In this document: piece by piece, positions 39,155 to 48,118 of the stretch
How positions within the stretch are numbered: position 1 is the first letter of the stretch
Layout of the letters: every line of letters starts with the position of its first letter
Source of the DNA: VRUE01 sp963762205
Lineage (GTDB): Bacteria > Actinomycetota > Thermoleophilia > Solirubrobacterales > 70-9
DNA length: 64,000 nt
NCBI GenBank assembly: GCA_963762205.1
Contig: CAVXJZ010000003.1
Location: forward strand, 744,001 to 808,000
Direction of reading: 5' to 3'
Notes under the pieces: model-generated
Database searches by the model: none
Told to the model about the DNA's origin: nothing
What the model saw: the letters and a program-made list of their open reading frames with translations, nothing else
Made by a program: the position numbers and the translations under genes

Positions 39155-41547
39155 TGGAGGGCGGCCCGGTACTCGAGGTGGTCGAGTCGCCGCTCGACGC
39201 CGACGACGCGATTCGCGCCAACGCGCCGCTGCCGGACGCGCTGCCCGTCCTGCCGCTGCGCGAGACGGTCACCTTCCCCGAAACGATGACCCCACTCGCG
39301 GTCGGCCAGGAGCGCTCGATCAAGCTCGTCGACGACGTGCTCGGCGCCAACCGGATGCTGGTCATGGTCGCCTCGCGCGACCCCGAGAACGAGGAGCCGG
39401 GCCCGGCCGATCTCTACGAGGTCGGCGTGGTCGGCGTCGTCGCTCGGATGATGAAAGTGCCCGACGGGACACTTCGCATCCTCGTCCAGGGCACCCAGCG
39501 GGTCCGCCTCGGTCCCTACGTGGCGGAGGAGCCCTACCTGATCGCACGGGTCGCCGAGCTGCCGGACGCCGAGGCCGAGGAGAGCCCGGAACTGGAGGCG
39601 CTGACCCGCAACGTGCAGCGCACCTTCTCGGAGATCATCGAGCAGATCCCGTACCTGCCCGAAGAGCTGCAGCTCGCCGTGGCGAACATCGACGATCCCT
39701 CGGCGCTCTGCTACCTGATCGCCGGTGCCCTGCGGATCTCGACCGAGGAAAAGCAGGAACTGCTCGAGGAGGAGGACGTCGCCGCCCGTCTGCGGCACCT
39801 CGTCCAGATCCTCAACCGCGAGCTCGAGGTCGTCCAGCTCGGCACCCAGATCCAGTCCCAGGTGCAGTCGGAAGTCGACAAGGGGCAGCGTGAGTTCCTC
39901 CTTCGCCAGCAGCTGAAAGCGATCCAGGACGAGCTCGGGGAGGGCGACGAGGAGCAGGCCGAAATCAACGAGCTGCGCGAACAGATCGAGGCCGCGGAGC
40001 TGCCCGAGCACGCGCGCAAGGCGGCCGACCGCGAGCTCGCGCGGCTGGAGAAACTGCCGCCGGCGGCCGCCGAGCACGGCGTGATCCGCACCTACCTCGA
40101 GTGGCTGGTCGAGCTGCCCTGGTCGAAGCTGACCGAGGACAACCTCGACATCGGCCACGCCCGCGAGGTCCTCGACGCCGACCACTACGACCTCGAGAAG
40201 GTCAAGGACCGGATCCTCGAGTACCTGGCGGTGCGCAAGCTGAAGCCGGACAGCCCCGGCCCGATCCTCTGCTTCGTCGGCCCTCCCGGGGTCGGCAAGA
40301 CCAGCCTGGGGCGCTCGATCGCGAAGGCGCTCGGCCGTGAGTTCGAGCGCATCTCGGTCGGCGGCGTGCGCGACGAGGCGGAGATCCGGGGCCACCGCCG
40401 CACCTACATCGGCGCCCTGCCGGGGACGATCGTCCGCGCTCTGCGCGACGCCGGCTCCCGCAACCCGGTGTTCATGATCGACGAGATCGACAAGATGGGG
40501 GCCGACTTCCGCGGCGACCCCTCCTCGGCGATGCTCGAGGTCCTCGACCCGGCCCAGAACGACTCCTTCCGCGACCACTACCTGGATCTCGAGTTCGACC
40601 TCTCCGAGGTGCTCTTCATCGCCACCGCGAACGTGCTCGACACGGTCCCCGGGCCGCTTCAGGACCGGATGGAGACGATCGAGCTGGCCGGCTACACGCT
40701 GGAGGAGAAGCGGCACATCGCGCGCCGCTACCTCGTTCCGCGCCAGATCGAGGCCAACGGGCTGAAGCCCGCCCAGATCGAGATCGCCGATCCGGCGTTG
40801 GTCGCGATCATCGAGGAGTACACGCGCGAGGCGGGCGTGCGCAACCTCGAGCGCCAGATCGGCGCCGTCTGCCGCAAAGTCGCCCGCGACGTCGCCGAGG
40901 GCAAGGTCGAGGGCAGGGTCAGGGTCTCGGCGAAACGCGCCCGCGAGCTGCTCGGGCGGCGGCGTTTCTTCGCCGAGCAGCGCCGCCGCACGAAGGACCC
41001 CGGGGTGGCCACCGGCCTCGCCTGGACGCCGACCGGCGGCGACGTGCTCTTCATCGAGGCGACCGCGATGCCGGGCTCCGGCGGCCTGACGATCACCGGC
41101 CAGCTCGGCGAGGTGATGAAGGAGTCCGCGCAGGCGGCTCTCTCTTACGTGCGCGGGCACTGGCAGGAGGTCGCGCCCGAGCTCGAGCAGGACTGGTTCT
41201 CCTCGCACGACATCCACATCCACGTGCCCGCCGGCGCCGTCCCCAAGGACGGCCCGTCGGCCGGGGTCACGATGACCGTCGCCCTCTCCTCGCTCGTCAG
41301 CGGGCGCCCGGTGTGCAACGACGTGGCGATGACCGGCGAGGTGACCCTGACCGGCCAGGTGCTGCCGATAGGGGGGCTGAAGGAGAAGTCCCTGGCGGCC
41401 CAGCGGGCCGGGATCAAGCGGGTCCTGGTGCCGGCCCGCAACGAGGGGGACGTCGACGAGATCCCCGAGCAAGAGCGCATCGAGCTCGAGTTCGTCTACG
41501 TCGACGAGGTCTCCCAGGCGATCGACACGGCCCTCGTCTCGAAGTAG
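39154..41547 (+). CDS. lon: ATP-dependent protease Lon
   Basis: 797 aa from ATG 39154. The N-terminal substrate domain (LPVLPLRETVTFPETMTPLA) is followed by a coiled region, the AAA+ domain with Walker A GPPGVGKTSLGRS and Walker B VFMIDEIDKMG, and the C-terminal protease domain with the catalytic Ser in PKDGPSAGVTM and Lys in GGLKEKSLAAQRAG. It degrades misfolded and regulatory proteins in the cytoplasm. Translationally coupled to hsp20. The longer upstream frame is hsp20 shadow. Confidence 0.98.
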   Translation: MEGGPVLEVVESPLDADDAIRANAPLPDALPVLPLRETVTFPETMTPLAVGQERSIKLVDDVLGANRMLVMVASRDPENEEPGPADLYEVGVVGVVARMMKVPDGTLRILVQGTQRVRLGPYVAEEPYLIARVAELPDAEAEESPELEALTRNVQRTFSEIIEQIPYLPEELQLAVANIDDPSALCYLIAGALRISTEEKQELLEEEDVAARLRHLVQILNRELEVVQLGTQIQSQVQSEVDKGQREFLLRQQLKAIQDELGEGDEEQAEINELREQIEAAELPEHARKAADRELARLEKLPPAAAEHGVIRTYLEWLVELPWSKLTEDNLDIGHAREVLDADHYDLEKVKDRILEYLAVRKLKPDSPGPILCFVGPPGVGKTSLGRSIAKALGREFERISVGGVRDEAEIRGHRRTYIGALPGTIVRALRDAGSRNPVFMIDEIDKMGADFRGDPSSAMLEVLDPAQNDSFRDHYLDLEFDLSEVLFIATANVLDTVPGPLQDRMETIELAGYTLEEKRHIARRYLVPRQIEANGLKPAQIEIADPALVAIIEEYTREAGVRNLERQIGAVCRKVARDVAEGKVEGRVRVSAKRARELLGRRRFFAEQRRRTKDPGVATGLAWTPTGGDVLFIEATAMPGSGGLTITGQLGEVMKESAQAALSYVRGHWQEVAPELEQDWFSSHDIHIHVPAGAVPKDGPSAGVTMTVALSSLVSGRPVCNDVAMTGEVTLTGQVLPIGGLKEKSLAAQRAGIKRVLVPARNEGDVDEIPEQERIELEFVYVDEVSQAIDTALVSK

Positions 41548-41549
41548 GG

Positions 41550-43088
41550 ATGGAGGCGGCCGAGGCGCTCGGCAGGGGCGCCGGAAGCACCCGGGGGGCG
41601 ATCGGGGAGTGGGCGGGCGCCCGCTCCAGGGCCTTCTGGATCGTCGCCGGCCTCTCGCTGCTCGCCGCCGTCCTCCGCTTCGCGACCCTCGGGGCACAGT
41701 CGCTGCACCACGACGAGATCGTCACCGTCGCCCGCATCCTCGGCGGTGGCTTCGGCGAGGCGATGGAAGCGGTCGGTGACAGCGAGTCGGCGCCGCCGCT
41801 CTACTACGCGCTGGCCTGGGGTTGGGTGCAGCTCGCCGGCAGCGGCGAGCTCGGGGTGCGGGCGCTCTCGGCGATCGCCGGGGTCGCCACCGTGCCCGTC
41901 GCCTACCTGCTCGCCGCCGAGCTCCGCGATCGACGCGCGGGGGTCGTGGCGGCGGCGCTCGTGGCCGTCAACCCGATGCTGCTCTGGTACTCGCAGGAGG
42001 CTCGCGCCTACGCGCTCTTCGCGCTGCTCTGCGCGGCCTCCGCCCTCTACTTCGTCCGCGCTCTCGAGCGCGGCGAGCGGCGCGACCTGACGCTCTGGGG
42101 GGCCCTCTCGGCGCTGGCGCTGGCCACCCACTACTTCGCGCTTTTCCCGGTCGCCGTCGAGGCGGCCTGGCTGCTCGCTCGCCGCGGCCGCGGCGCGGCG
42201 AGGGGCCTCTGGATCGTGGCCCTCGCCGGGTTGGCGCTGGCCCCGCTCGCGGCGCACCAGATGGCGGCGGGGCACGCCGAGTGGATCGGCCGGCACGCCC
42301 TCGGTCACAGGATCTGGGAGAGCGGCGCGACCTTCCTGGTCGGCGAGACCGGGGAGATCATCGCCCGCCCCGAGACGCCGCTGCCCGCTCTCGTCCCCTT
42401 CGCGCTGGTCCTCGCCGCGCTGCTGCTGGTGGCGGCCCGGGGCTCGCGGGGCGAGCGCCGGGCAGCCGCCGTCCCGCTGGTCCTCGCCGCGGCGGCGGCG
42501 CTGCTGCCGGTGGCGCTGGCGATCGCCTCGCCCGAGAGGGACTACGTCCTCGCGCGCAATCTTCTGCCCGCGGTCGTGCCGCTCCTGGCGGCGGTCGCGA
42601 TCGGCACCGCCCTGCGCGGCGCCCGTCGCACCGGCGCCGCGGTCGCCGCCGCCCTGTTCGCCTACTCACTCGGCTTCAGCGTCTGGGCGAGCGCTTCGCC
42701 CGCCCTGCAGCGCCCGGACTGGAGGTCGGTCGCCGCGCGGCTCGGGGAGCCGACCCGCCCGCGTGCCCTCGTCTCCTGGACGCTGGGCCAGGCGTCCCTG
42801 CGCCACTACCTCGGGACGGGCTCCTACCAGGTGGTCCAGTCCGAACGCTACCCGTGGTACGTGCACGAGGTCGACTTCATCTCGATCGGGAAGGCGCCGC
42901 CGCCCCGGCGGGCGCTGAGCCCAGGCTTCCGGCAGGTCGAATATGCCCCGGTCGGCGACCTCTACCTGCGCCGCTACGAGCTCCCCGGCCCCGACCTGGC
43001 ACGGCTGCGGCTGCGCGCCGTGCGTGGCGCCGACCTCGGATTCAACAGCAACGGCGTCCTCATCGACGGGGTCGGGCCGGGCTGGTAG
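41550..43088 (+). CDS. GT39/ArnT-like glycosyltransferase membrane protein
   Basis: 512 aa, starting 2 nt after the lon stop. About eleven hydrophobic segments; the first external loop carries LGAQSLHHDEIVTVARI with the Asp-Glu expected of GT-C transferases, and ESAPPLYYALAWGWVQL and WYSQEARAYALFALLCA follow in family order. It should use a polyprenyl-phosphate sugar donor outside the membrane. The acceptor is unknown. It shares type but not obvious sequence with the protein at 11674-13131. Confidence 0.75.
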   Translation: MEAAEALGRGAGSTRGAIGEWAGARSRAFWIVAGLSLLAAVLRFATLGAQSLHHDEIVTVARILGGGFGEAMEAVGDSESAPPLYYALAWGWVQLAGSGELGVRALSAIAGVATVPVAYLLAAELRDRRAGVVAAALVAVNPMLLWYSQEARAYALFALLCAASALYFVRALERGERRDLTLWGALSALALATHYFALFPVAVEAAWLLARRGRGAARGLWIVALAGLALAPLAAHQMAAGHAEWIGRHALGHRIWESGATFLVGETGEIIARPETPLPALVPFALVLAALLLVAARGSRGERRAAAVPLVLAAAAALLPVALAIASPERDYVLARNLLPAVVPLLAAVAIGTALRGARRTGAAVAAALFAYSLGFSVWASASPALQRPDWRSVAARLGEPTRPRALVSWTLGQASLRHYLGTGSYQVVQSERYPWYVHEVDFISIGKAPPPRRALSPGFRQVEYAPVGDLYLRRYELPGPDLARLRLRAVRGADLGFNSNGVLIDGVGPGW

Positions 43089-43151
43089 AGGGCCCCTTGG
43101 CCTCCTGGCGGCTATCCTGAGCGGACAACCCCAGATCCACCGAGGAGAGGC

Positions 43152-43595
43152 ATGGCGAAGACATCGAAGGCGAACATGACGGCAGACCGCGCCGCCGACA
43201 TCTACTCGACCGCGCGCGAGAACCCCTACGTGCAGCGCCTGATCGAGGACGAAGAGCTGCGCGACAACCTTCGCAACGCGTTCGAATCGGCGCGTGAGGC
43301 CTTCGGCCGTGCCACCGGCAACGGCAAGGGACCGGTCAAGGCCGTGACCAGCGACCGCAAGGTCCAGAAGGACCTGCGCGACGCCGCCGAGAGCCTGCGC
43401 GACGCCTCCGAGCAGCTGCGGGCCCCGAAGAGGCGCAAGAAGAGCAGGCTCGGCCGGATCCTCCTGCTGGCGATAGTCGGGGCCGTGGTCGCGATCGCCG
43501 TCAGCGAGGACGCCCGCAAGACCGTTCTCGACGCCCTCTTCGGAGCCGAAGAGGAGTTCGAGTACACCAGCAACACGAGCATCAACGGGGCGTAG
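43152..43595 (+). CDS. Single-span membrane protein of unknown function
   Basis: 147 aa with GAGGAGAG before the ATG. Residues 15-90 are charged and helical with an RDNLRNAFESAREAFGR-like repeat pattern (also LRDAAESLRDASEQLR), then a basic stop (KRRKKSR) and one membrane span (ILLLAIVGAVVAIAV), then a short outside tail. Family unrecognised. The TetR gene follows after 6 nt, so they are probably co-transcribed. Confidence 0.65.
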   Translation: MAKTSKANMTADRAADIYSTARENPYVQRLIEDEELRDNLRNAFESAREAFGRATGNGKGPVKAVTSDRKVQKDLRDAAESLRDASEQLRAPKRRKKSRLGRILLLAIVGAVVAIAVSEDARKTVLDALFGAEEEFEYTSNTSINGA

Positions 43596-43601
43596 GCGTA
43601 G

Positions 43602-44210
43602 TTGGAGGCGGCCACCAAAGAGCGTGAGCTGAGCGGCGAGAAGGCGCAGCGCATCGTCGACGCGATGCGCGAGAGCGTCGCCAAGCGCGGCGCCGCCGGC
43701 TCCACCTTCGAGCAGGTCGCCGCCGAGGCGGGGGTCAGCCGCGGCCTGCTGCACTACTACTTCGGGACCAAGGAGCGGCTGCTGGTCGAGGTGGTCCGCC
43801 GCGACGCCGAGCTCCGGGTCGCCCGCCTCGACGAGGCCCTGGCGAAGGCGGAGACCGTCGACGACGTCCTCGACGTGCTGGTCTCGAGCCTCACCGACCT
43901 GATCGACAACGAGCCCGGCTTCTTCCTCCTCCTCTACGAGCTGTTCAGCGCCGGGCGCCAGAACCCCGACATCCAGCGCGAGGTCGGCCAGCTCTTCGAC
44001 CGCACCCGGACGCACGTCGCCGAGGTGCTCGAAGCGAAGGAGCGCGAGGGGGTGATCAGCCTCCGCCACGACGCCGAGGCGATCGTCTGCTTCCTCTTCG
44101 CCGTCGGCGACGGCTTCGCCCTGCAGGCCCTCTCCGAGCCCGGCCGCGACCTCGACGCCGCCCTCGCGGTCGGCACCGACTCGGCCCGCTTCCTACTCGT
44201 CTCCGAGTAG
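43602..44210 (+). CDS. TetR/AcrR-family transcriptional regulator
   Basis: 202 aa from TTG 43602. The helix-turn-helix is in STFEQVAAEAGVSRGLLHYY with FGTKERLLVEVVRR after it. The C-terminal domain (SSLTDLIDNEPGFFLLLYEL) resembles TetR C-domains that sense hydrophobic ligands. MMPL lies downstream, and an identical 15-nt dyad precedes mmpL and the R2-like/SCP2 gene, so a small lipid-related regulon is likely. Confidence 0.88.
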   Translation: MEAATKERELSGEKAQRIVDAMRESVAKRGAAGSTFEQVAAEAGVSRGLLHYYFGTKERLLVEVVRRDAELRVARLDEALAKAETVDDVLDVLVSSLTDLIDNEPGFFLLLYELFSAGRQNPDIQREVGQLFDRTRTHVAEVLEAKEREGVISLRHDAEAIVCFLFAVGDGFALQALSEPGRDLDAALAVGTDSARFLLVSE

Positions 44211-44225
44211 AGCCCCGGGCCGGCC

Positions 44226-44267
44226 CTCGACGTTTTTTCTCCGCCAGGCCGGAGAAAAAACATCGAG
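44226..44267. terminator. Long palindrome after the TetR gene
   Basis: TTTTTTCTCCG (44233-44243) and CGGAGAAAAAA (44250-44260) pair around CCAGGC, extended by CTCGA/TCGAG after a mismatch. As with the palindrome at 6643-6680, the T run is 5' of the stem and the A run 3', so a standard U-tract terminator is not formed. Confidence 0.45.
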
Positions 44268-44332
44268 CGCCGTCGATTGCGAACGGATAGGCGTGACCGT
44301 CCTCACAGACAGGGGGCGGCTTCGGGGTAAAA

Positions 44333-44347
44333 CTGGCTGCCCAGCCA
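44333..44347. promoter_or_regulatory. Candidate TetR operator at mmpL start
   Basis: CTGGCTGCCCAGCCA abuts the mmpL ATG (44348). TGGCTG and CAGCCA are inverted around CC. The same 15 nt occur on the minus strand at 49460-49474 before the R2-like gene. TAAAAC at 44328-44333 may be the -10, so the dyad would cover the transcription start. Confidence 0.6.
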
Positions 44348-46639
44348 ATGCGCGACCGGATGATCCAGCTCTCGGGGTTCCTCGGACGTCACCGACGTTG
44401 GGTATTGGCGGCCTGGGCCGCGATCCTTCTGGCCGCGCTGCCGATCGCCGCCCATCAGACCGACCACCTGACCGGCGGCGGCTTCGACGTTCCCGGCAGC
44501 CAGTCGAAGGCGGTCAGCGAAGCCGTGCAGGACGAGTTCGGCGGCCGCACCGACGGGATCGCCGTCGTGCTCGAGGCCGAGAGGGGCGCGGGCGACGCCT
44601 CCCGGGCGGACGCGGTGGAGCGTGTGCGGGCCGCGGTCGCCGGCATCGACGGGGTCTTCCTGCCGCCCGCCGCCGCCCGCCGCGCCGAGCTGCAGCTGCG
44701 GCGGACCGGCAGCGCCCTCGCGCCCCTGCGCAGCGACCAGAGCGGCGACGAGCTGATCGACTCGGCGGTCGACCTGCGCTCCGACCTCCACCCGGGCAGC
44801 GCCAGCGGCGGAGTGACGGCGTATCTGGCGGGTCAGCCGACGATCTGGGCCGGGATGCAGGAGCTCTCCAAGGAGGACCTGGCCAAGGCCGAGTCCGGCG
44901 GCTTCCCGATCGTCGCCCTGATCCTGCTCGTCGTCTTCGGCTCGCTCGCCGCCGCCGCCCTGCCGCTGGCGCTGGGCTTCGTCAGCGTGATCGTCACCGG
45001 CGCGCTGATCTACCTGATCTCGCTGGAGATGTCGACCTCGGTCTTCGTCACCAACATGGCCTCGATGATCGGCATCGGGGTGGCGATCGACTACTCGCTC
45101 TTCATCCTCGCCCGCTACCGGGAGGAAAGGAGGGCGGGGCACGAGCCCGACGACGCCCGCGCCCAGGCCCTGGCCACCTCCGGGCTCGCCGTCACCTTCT
45201 CCGGGCTCGCGGTGATCATCTCGCTCGCCGGCCTCTGGATGGTCGACAACCAGGCCCTGCGCTCGATGGCGCTCGGCGCGATGACCGTCGTCGCCGTCTC
45301 GATCCTCACCGCGACCACGCTGCTGCCCGCGCTGATCGCCCTGCTCGGCGACCGCCTCATGCCGGGCGGCCTCGTCGCCCGCGCCCTGCGCTGGGCAAGG
45401 CGCCCCTTCCGGCGCCGCCCCGCCGAGGGTTCGCGCGCCGCCGAGGGGACGGGCGCCACGCCCGGACGCGGAAGCGAGGGCCAGTCCATCCTTGCCTCCT
45501 CTGGGCCGAGCGAGAGCAGAGGACGTGGCGGTGGTTTCTGGGAGCGTTGGTCGCGGGCGGTCATGGCCCATCCGTGGACGGCCGTGATCGGCGTCGGGGC
45601 GGTGCTGCTGTTCCTGGCGGTCCCCCTGCTCTCGATCGAGACCGGCACCGAAGCCCTCAGCCAGTTCCCCAAGGGCAGCGACGTGCGGGTCGGCAACGAA
45701 ATCGCGGAGCGGCAGGCCGGCGGCGGCGCCGACCCGGTCCAGATCGTCGCGGCCTTCGGCGCGGCCCCCGACCGCGTCCGGGTCGCGGCCTTCGAGCGGC
45801 GGCTGCGCGACACTGCCGGAGTCGCCGCGGTCGCGCCCCCGGCCTACGCCGGCGACAGAGTCCTCTTCCAGGCGACGCCGAGTGCCCCGAGCGAGTCCGA
45901 CGCGGCGATCGCCCTCGTCGACCGGCTTCGCGACACGATCGTGCCCGGCTCGTCCCTGAGCCGGGTCGCCACGGTCAGCGTCGGCGGCGAAACCGCCCGC
46001 GGCCACGATGTCCGCACCCAGATCGGCGGCTCGATGTGGAAGATCGTCCTCTTCGTCCTCGGCCTCAGCTTCCTGGTCCTGATGGTGATGCTGCGCTCGC
46101 TGCTGCTGCCGCTGAAGGCCGTGTTGATGAACCTGCTCTCGATCGGCGCGGCGTTCGGGGTCCTCGTCGCGATCTTCCAGTGGGGCTGGCTCGACGGCCT
46201 GCTCGGCTTCGAAAGCCTCGGCGCCCTCGACACGATCAACGTGCCGCTGATCTTCGCCGTCGTCTTCGGGCTCTCGATGGACTACGAGGTCTTCCTGATG
46301 TCGCGGATCCGCGAGCGCTACCTGGCCCACGGCGACAACGAGAGGGCCGTCGCCGAGGGTCTCTCCTCCAGTGCCCGCACGATCTCCTCGGCGGCGCTGA
46401 TCATGACCTCCGTCTTCGCCGTCTTCGTCCTCACCGGCGTGCCCTCGATCAAGGAGCTCGGGCTGGGCTGCGCGGTCGCGATCGCCCTCGACGCGACGCT
46501 CGTGCGGTTGATCCTCGTGCCGGCGGCGATGAAGCTGCTCGGCGACTGGAACTGGTGGATGCCCTCCTGGCTGGACCGGATGCTGCCGAACCTCAGCTTC
46601 GAGGACCGGCGGCGCGGGCCCGAGCCCGCCAAGGCCTGA
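44348..46639 (+). CDS. MMPL-family (RND-type) transporter
   Basis: 763 aa with twelve hydrophobic spans in the 1+5, 1+5 RND arrangement and two large outside loops. Family motifs are TNMASMIGIGVAIDYSLFIL in the first half and FAVVFGLSMDYEVFLMSRIRE in the second, each with the proton-relay Asp-Tyr pair. Such exporters move lipids or drugs outward with the proton gradient. The cytoplasmic loop between the halves (about residues 362-400) holds a Gly/Ser/Arg-rich insertion encoded by a dispersed repeat. A TetR-type dyad abuts its start. Confidence 0.93.
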   Translation: MRDRMIQLSGFLGRHRRWVLAAWAAILLAALPIAAHQTDHLTGGGFDVPGSQSKAVSEAVQDEFGGRTDGIAVVLEAERGAGDASRADAVERVRAAVAGIDGVFLPPAAARRAELQLRRTGSALAPLRSDQSGDELIDSAVDLRSDLHPGSASGGVTAYLAGQPTIWAGMQELSKEDLAKAESGGFPIVALILLVVFGSLAAAALPLALGFVSVIVTGALIYLISLEMSTSVFVTNMASMIGIGVAIDYSLFILARYREERRAGHEPDDARAQALATSGLAVTFSGLAVIISLAGLWMVDNQALRSMALGAMTVVAVSILTATTLLPALIALLGDRLMPGGLVARALRWARRPFRRRPAEGSRAAEGTGATPGRGSEGQSILASSGPSESRGRGGGFWERWSRAVMAHPWTAVIGVGAVLLFLAVPLLSIETGTEALSQFPKGSDVRVGNEIAERQAGGGADPVQIVAAFGAAPDRVRVAAFERRLRDTAGVAAVAPPAYAGDRVLFQATPSAPSESDAAIALVDRLRDTIVPGSSLSRVATVSVGGETARGHDVRTQIGGSMWKIVLFVLGLSFLVLMVMLRSLLLPLKAVLMNLLSIGAAFGVLVAIFQWGWLDGLLGFESLGALDTINVPLIFAVVFGLSMDYEVFLMSRIRERYLAHGDNERAVAEGLSSSARTISSAALIMTSVFAVFVLTGVPSIKELGLGCAVAIALDATLVRLILVPAAMKLLGDWNWWMPSWLDRMLPNLSFEDRRRGPEPAKA
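45461..45530 (+). repeat. Dispersed GC-rich repeat, copy C (inside mmpL)
   Basis: It begins CCCGGACGCGGAAGCGAGGG and ends GAGCGAGAGCAGAGGACG, matching both ends of copies A and B with a diverged middle. It is read through in the mmpL frame but in a different phase from copy A in sdhB, so the similarity is at DNA level. Confidence 0.55.
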
Positions 46640-46665
46640 GCCGGCGCCGCAGCGGCGCGGCGACG

Positions 46666-46671
46666 TAGGAT
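46666..46671 (+). promoter_or_regulatory. -10 element of amidase gene
   Basis: TAGGAT, 7 nt before GTG 46679. It favours GTG 46679 over the ATG at 46670, which lies inside the element. Confidence 0.5.
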
Positions 46672-46678
46672 GGGCGAG

Positions 46679-48115
46679 GTGGCCAGCCAGACGCAGACCC
46701 ACGTCGACCCGGACGAGGCGGTTGCCTTCGCCGGCGCCGCCCGCCAGGCGGAGATGATCCGGGCCGGAGATATCTCGCCCACCGAGCTGGTCCACATGCA
46801 CCTGGTCCGGATCGAGCGGCACGACCCCGACCTGAACGCCTTCCGCAAGGTCTTCGCCGAGCGGGCGCTGCTCGAGGCCGAGCAGGCCGAGGCGCGCCTG
46901 AAGGCGGGCGAGGAGCGGCCGCTGCTCGGCGTGCCCGTCGCGATCAAGGACGAAGTCGACGTCGCCGGCGAGGTGAAGACGCTCGGCACGGACGGCTTCA
47001 GCGTCCCGGCGAAAGAGGACTCGGAGATGGTGCGGCGCCTGCGCGAGGCGGGCGCGATCCTGATCGGGCTGACCCTGGCGCCGGAGATGTTGATCTGCGG
47101 CTTCACCGAGTCGGCGACCTACGGGGTGACCCGCAATCCGTGGAACCCGCAGCGAACGCCCGGCGGCTCCAGTGGAGGCTCGGCCGCCGCCGTGGCGGCC
47201 GGGCTCGCGCCGATCGCCTCTGGCGGCGACGGAGCCGGATCGATCCGCATCCCCGCCTCCTCCTGCGGGCTCTTCGGGCTGAAGCCGTCACGGGGCCGGA
47301 TCTCCCTCGCGCCCTACCTCGAAGACTGGCACGGCCTGGCGGTGCTCGGCTGCCTGAGCCGCACCGTGCTCGACACCGCGCTCTGGCTCGACGTCACCGC
47401 CGGCGGCTCGAAGGAGCCCGAGGCCCCGCCGCCGCCGGAGCGCCCCTTCGTCGAGTCGGCGAAGGCGGCTCCCGGCAGGCTCCGGGTCGCCTGGTCGACC
47501 GCGGCCCCGCGCGCGGCCGCTCCCCCGACGGTCTCCGAGGAGGTCAAGCGGGCGGTCGCCGAGGCCGCCGAGCTGCTCGGCTCCCTCGGCCACGAGGTCT
47601 CCCGCAAGGACCCCGACTGGGGCCTGGTCGGCAACAACATCACCGCCCGCTTCCTGCGTGGGGTCTCCGACTCCGTCGGCACCGTCGAACACCCGGAGCG
47701 GCTCGAACGGCGGACCCGGGGCTTCGGCAGGCTCGGCGCGATCCTCCCCGACGGCCTCTACGAGCGGGCGATGAAGGGCCGGGCCGAGGACATCGCTCGC
47801 ATCAACTCGATCTTCGACGACCACGACGTCCTCGTCACCCCGGTGATGGGGGGCACCGCTCTGCCGGTGCGGCGCTGGGAGGGGCAGGGCGCGATTCGCA
47901 CCGTGCTCGGGATGAGCCGCTTCTACCCCTACTGCGTTCCCTGGAACCACCTCGGCAACCCGGCGATGGCGGTGCCGTTCGGCTTCGGCGCAGACGGGCT
48001 GCCGCTCTCCGTGCAGGTCATCGGCCGCCCCGGCGACGAGGCGACCCTGCTGTCCCTCGCCGCCCAGATCGAGGCCGAGCGGCCCTGGGCGGACAAGGTC
48101 CCCTCGCTTGCCTAG
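46679..48115 (+). CDS. Amidase signature family protein
   Basis: 478 aa from GTG 46679. The Ser-cisSer-Lys triad is visible: Lys in GVPVAIKDEVDVAG, the cis-Ser in TPGGSSGGSAAAVAAGLA, and the nucleophile Ser in GGDGAGSIRIPASSCGLFGL. It hydrolyses an amide; GatA is excluded by the lack of gatB/gatC neighbours and by the divergent C-terminus. Substrate unknown. The stop is 3 nt from that of the convergent R2-like gene. Confidence 0.92.
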   Translation: MASQTQTHVDPDEAVAFAGAARQAEMIRAGDISPTELVHMHLVRIERHDPDLNAFRKVFAERALLEAEQAEARLKAGEERPLLGVPVAIKDEVDVAGEVKTLGTDGFSVPAKEDSEMVRRLREAGAILIGLTLAPEMLICGFTESATYGVTRNPWNPQRTPGGSSGGSAAAVAAGLAPIASGGDGAGSIRIPASSCGLFGLKPSRGRISLAPYLEDWHGLAVLGCLSRTVLDTALWLDVTAGGSKEPEAPPPPERPFVESAKAAPGRLRVAWSTAAPRAAAPPTVSEEVKRAVAEAAELLGSLGHEVSRKDPDWGLVGNNITARFLRGVSDSVGTVEHPERLERRTRGFGRLGAILPDGLYERAMKGRAEDIARINSIFDDHDVLVTPVMGGTALPVRRWEGQGAIRTVLGMSRFYPYCVPWNHLGNPAMAVPFGFGADGLPLSVQVIGRPGDEATLLSLAAQIEAERPWADKVPSLA

Positions 48116-48118
48116 CCG

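Noticed and set aside
39070..41697. Long antisense open frame (875 codons) opposite lon
   Set aside because: High-GC codon use leaves antisense frames open; the text is low-complexity Gly/Arg/Asp/Val with no motif, and lon on the plus strand is unambiguous.
44303..46822. Long antisense open frame (839 codons) opposite mmpL
   Set aside because: Same GC artefact; the MMPL motifs and membrane spans are on the plus strand.
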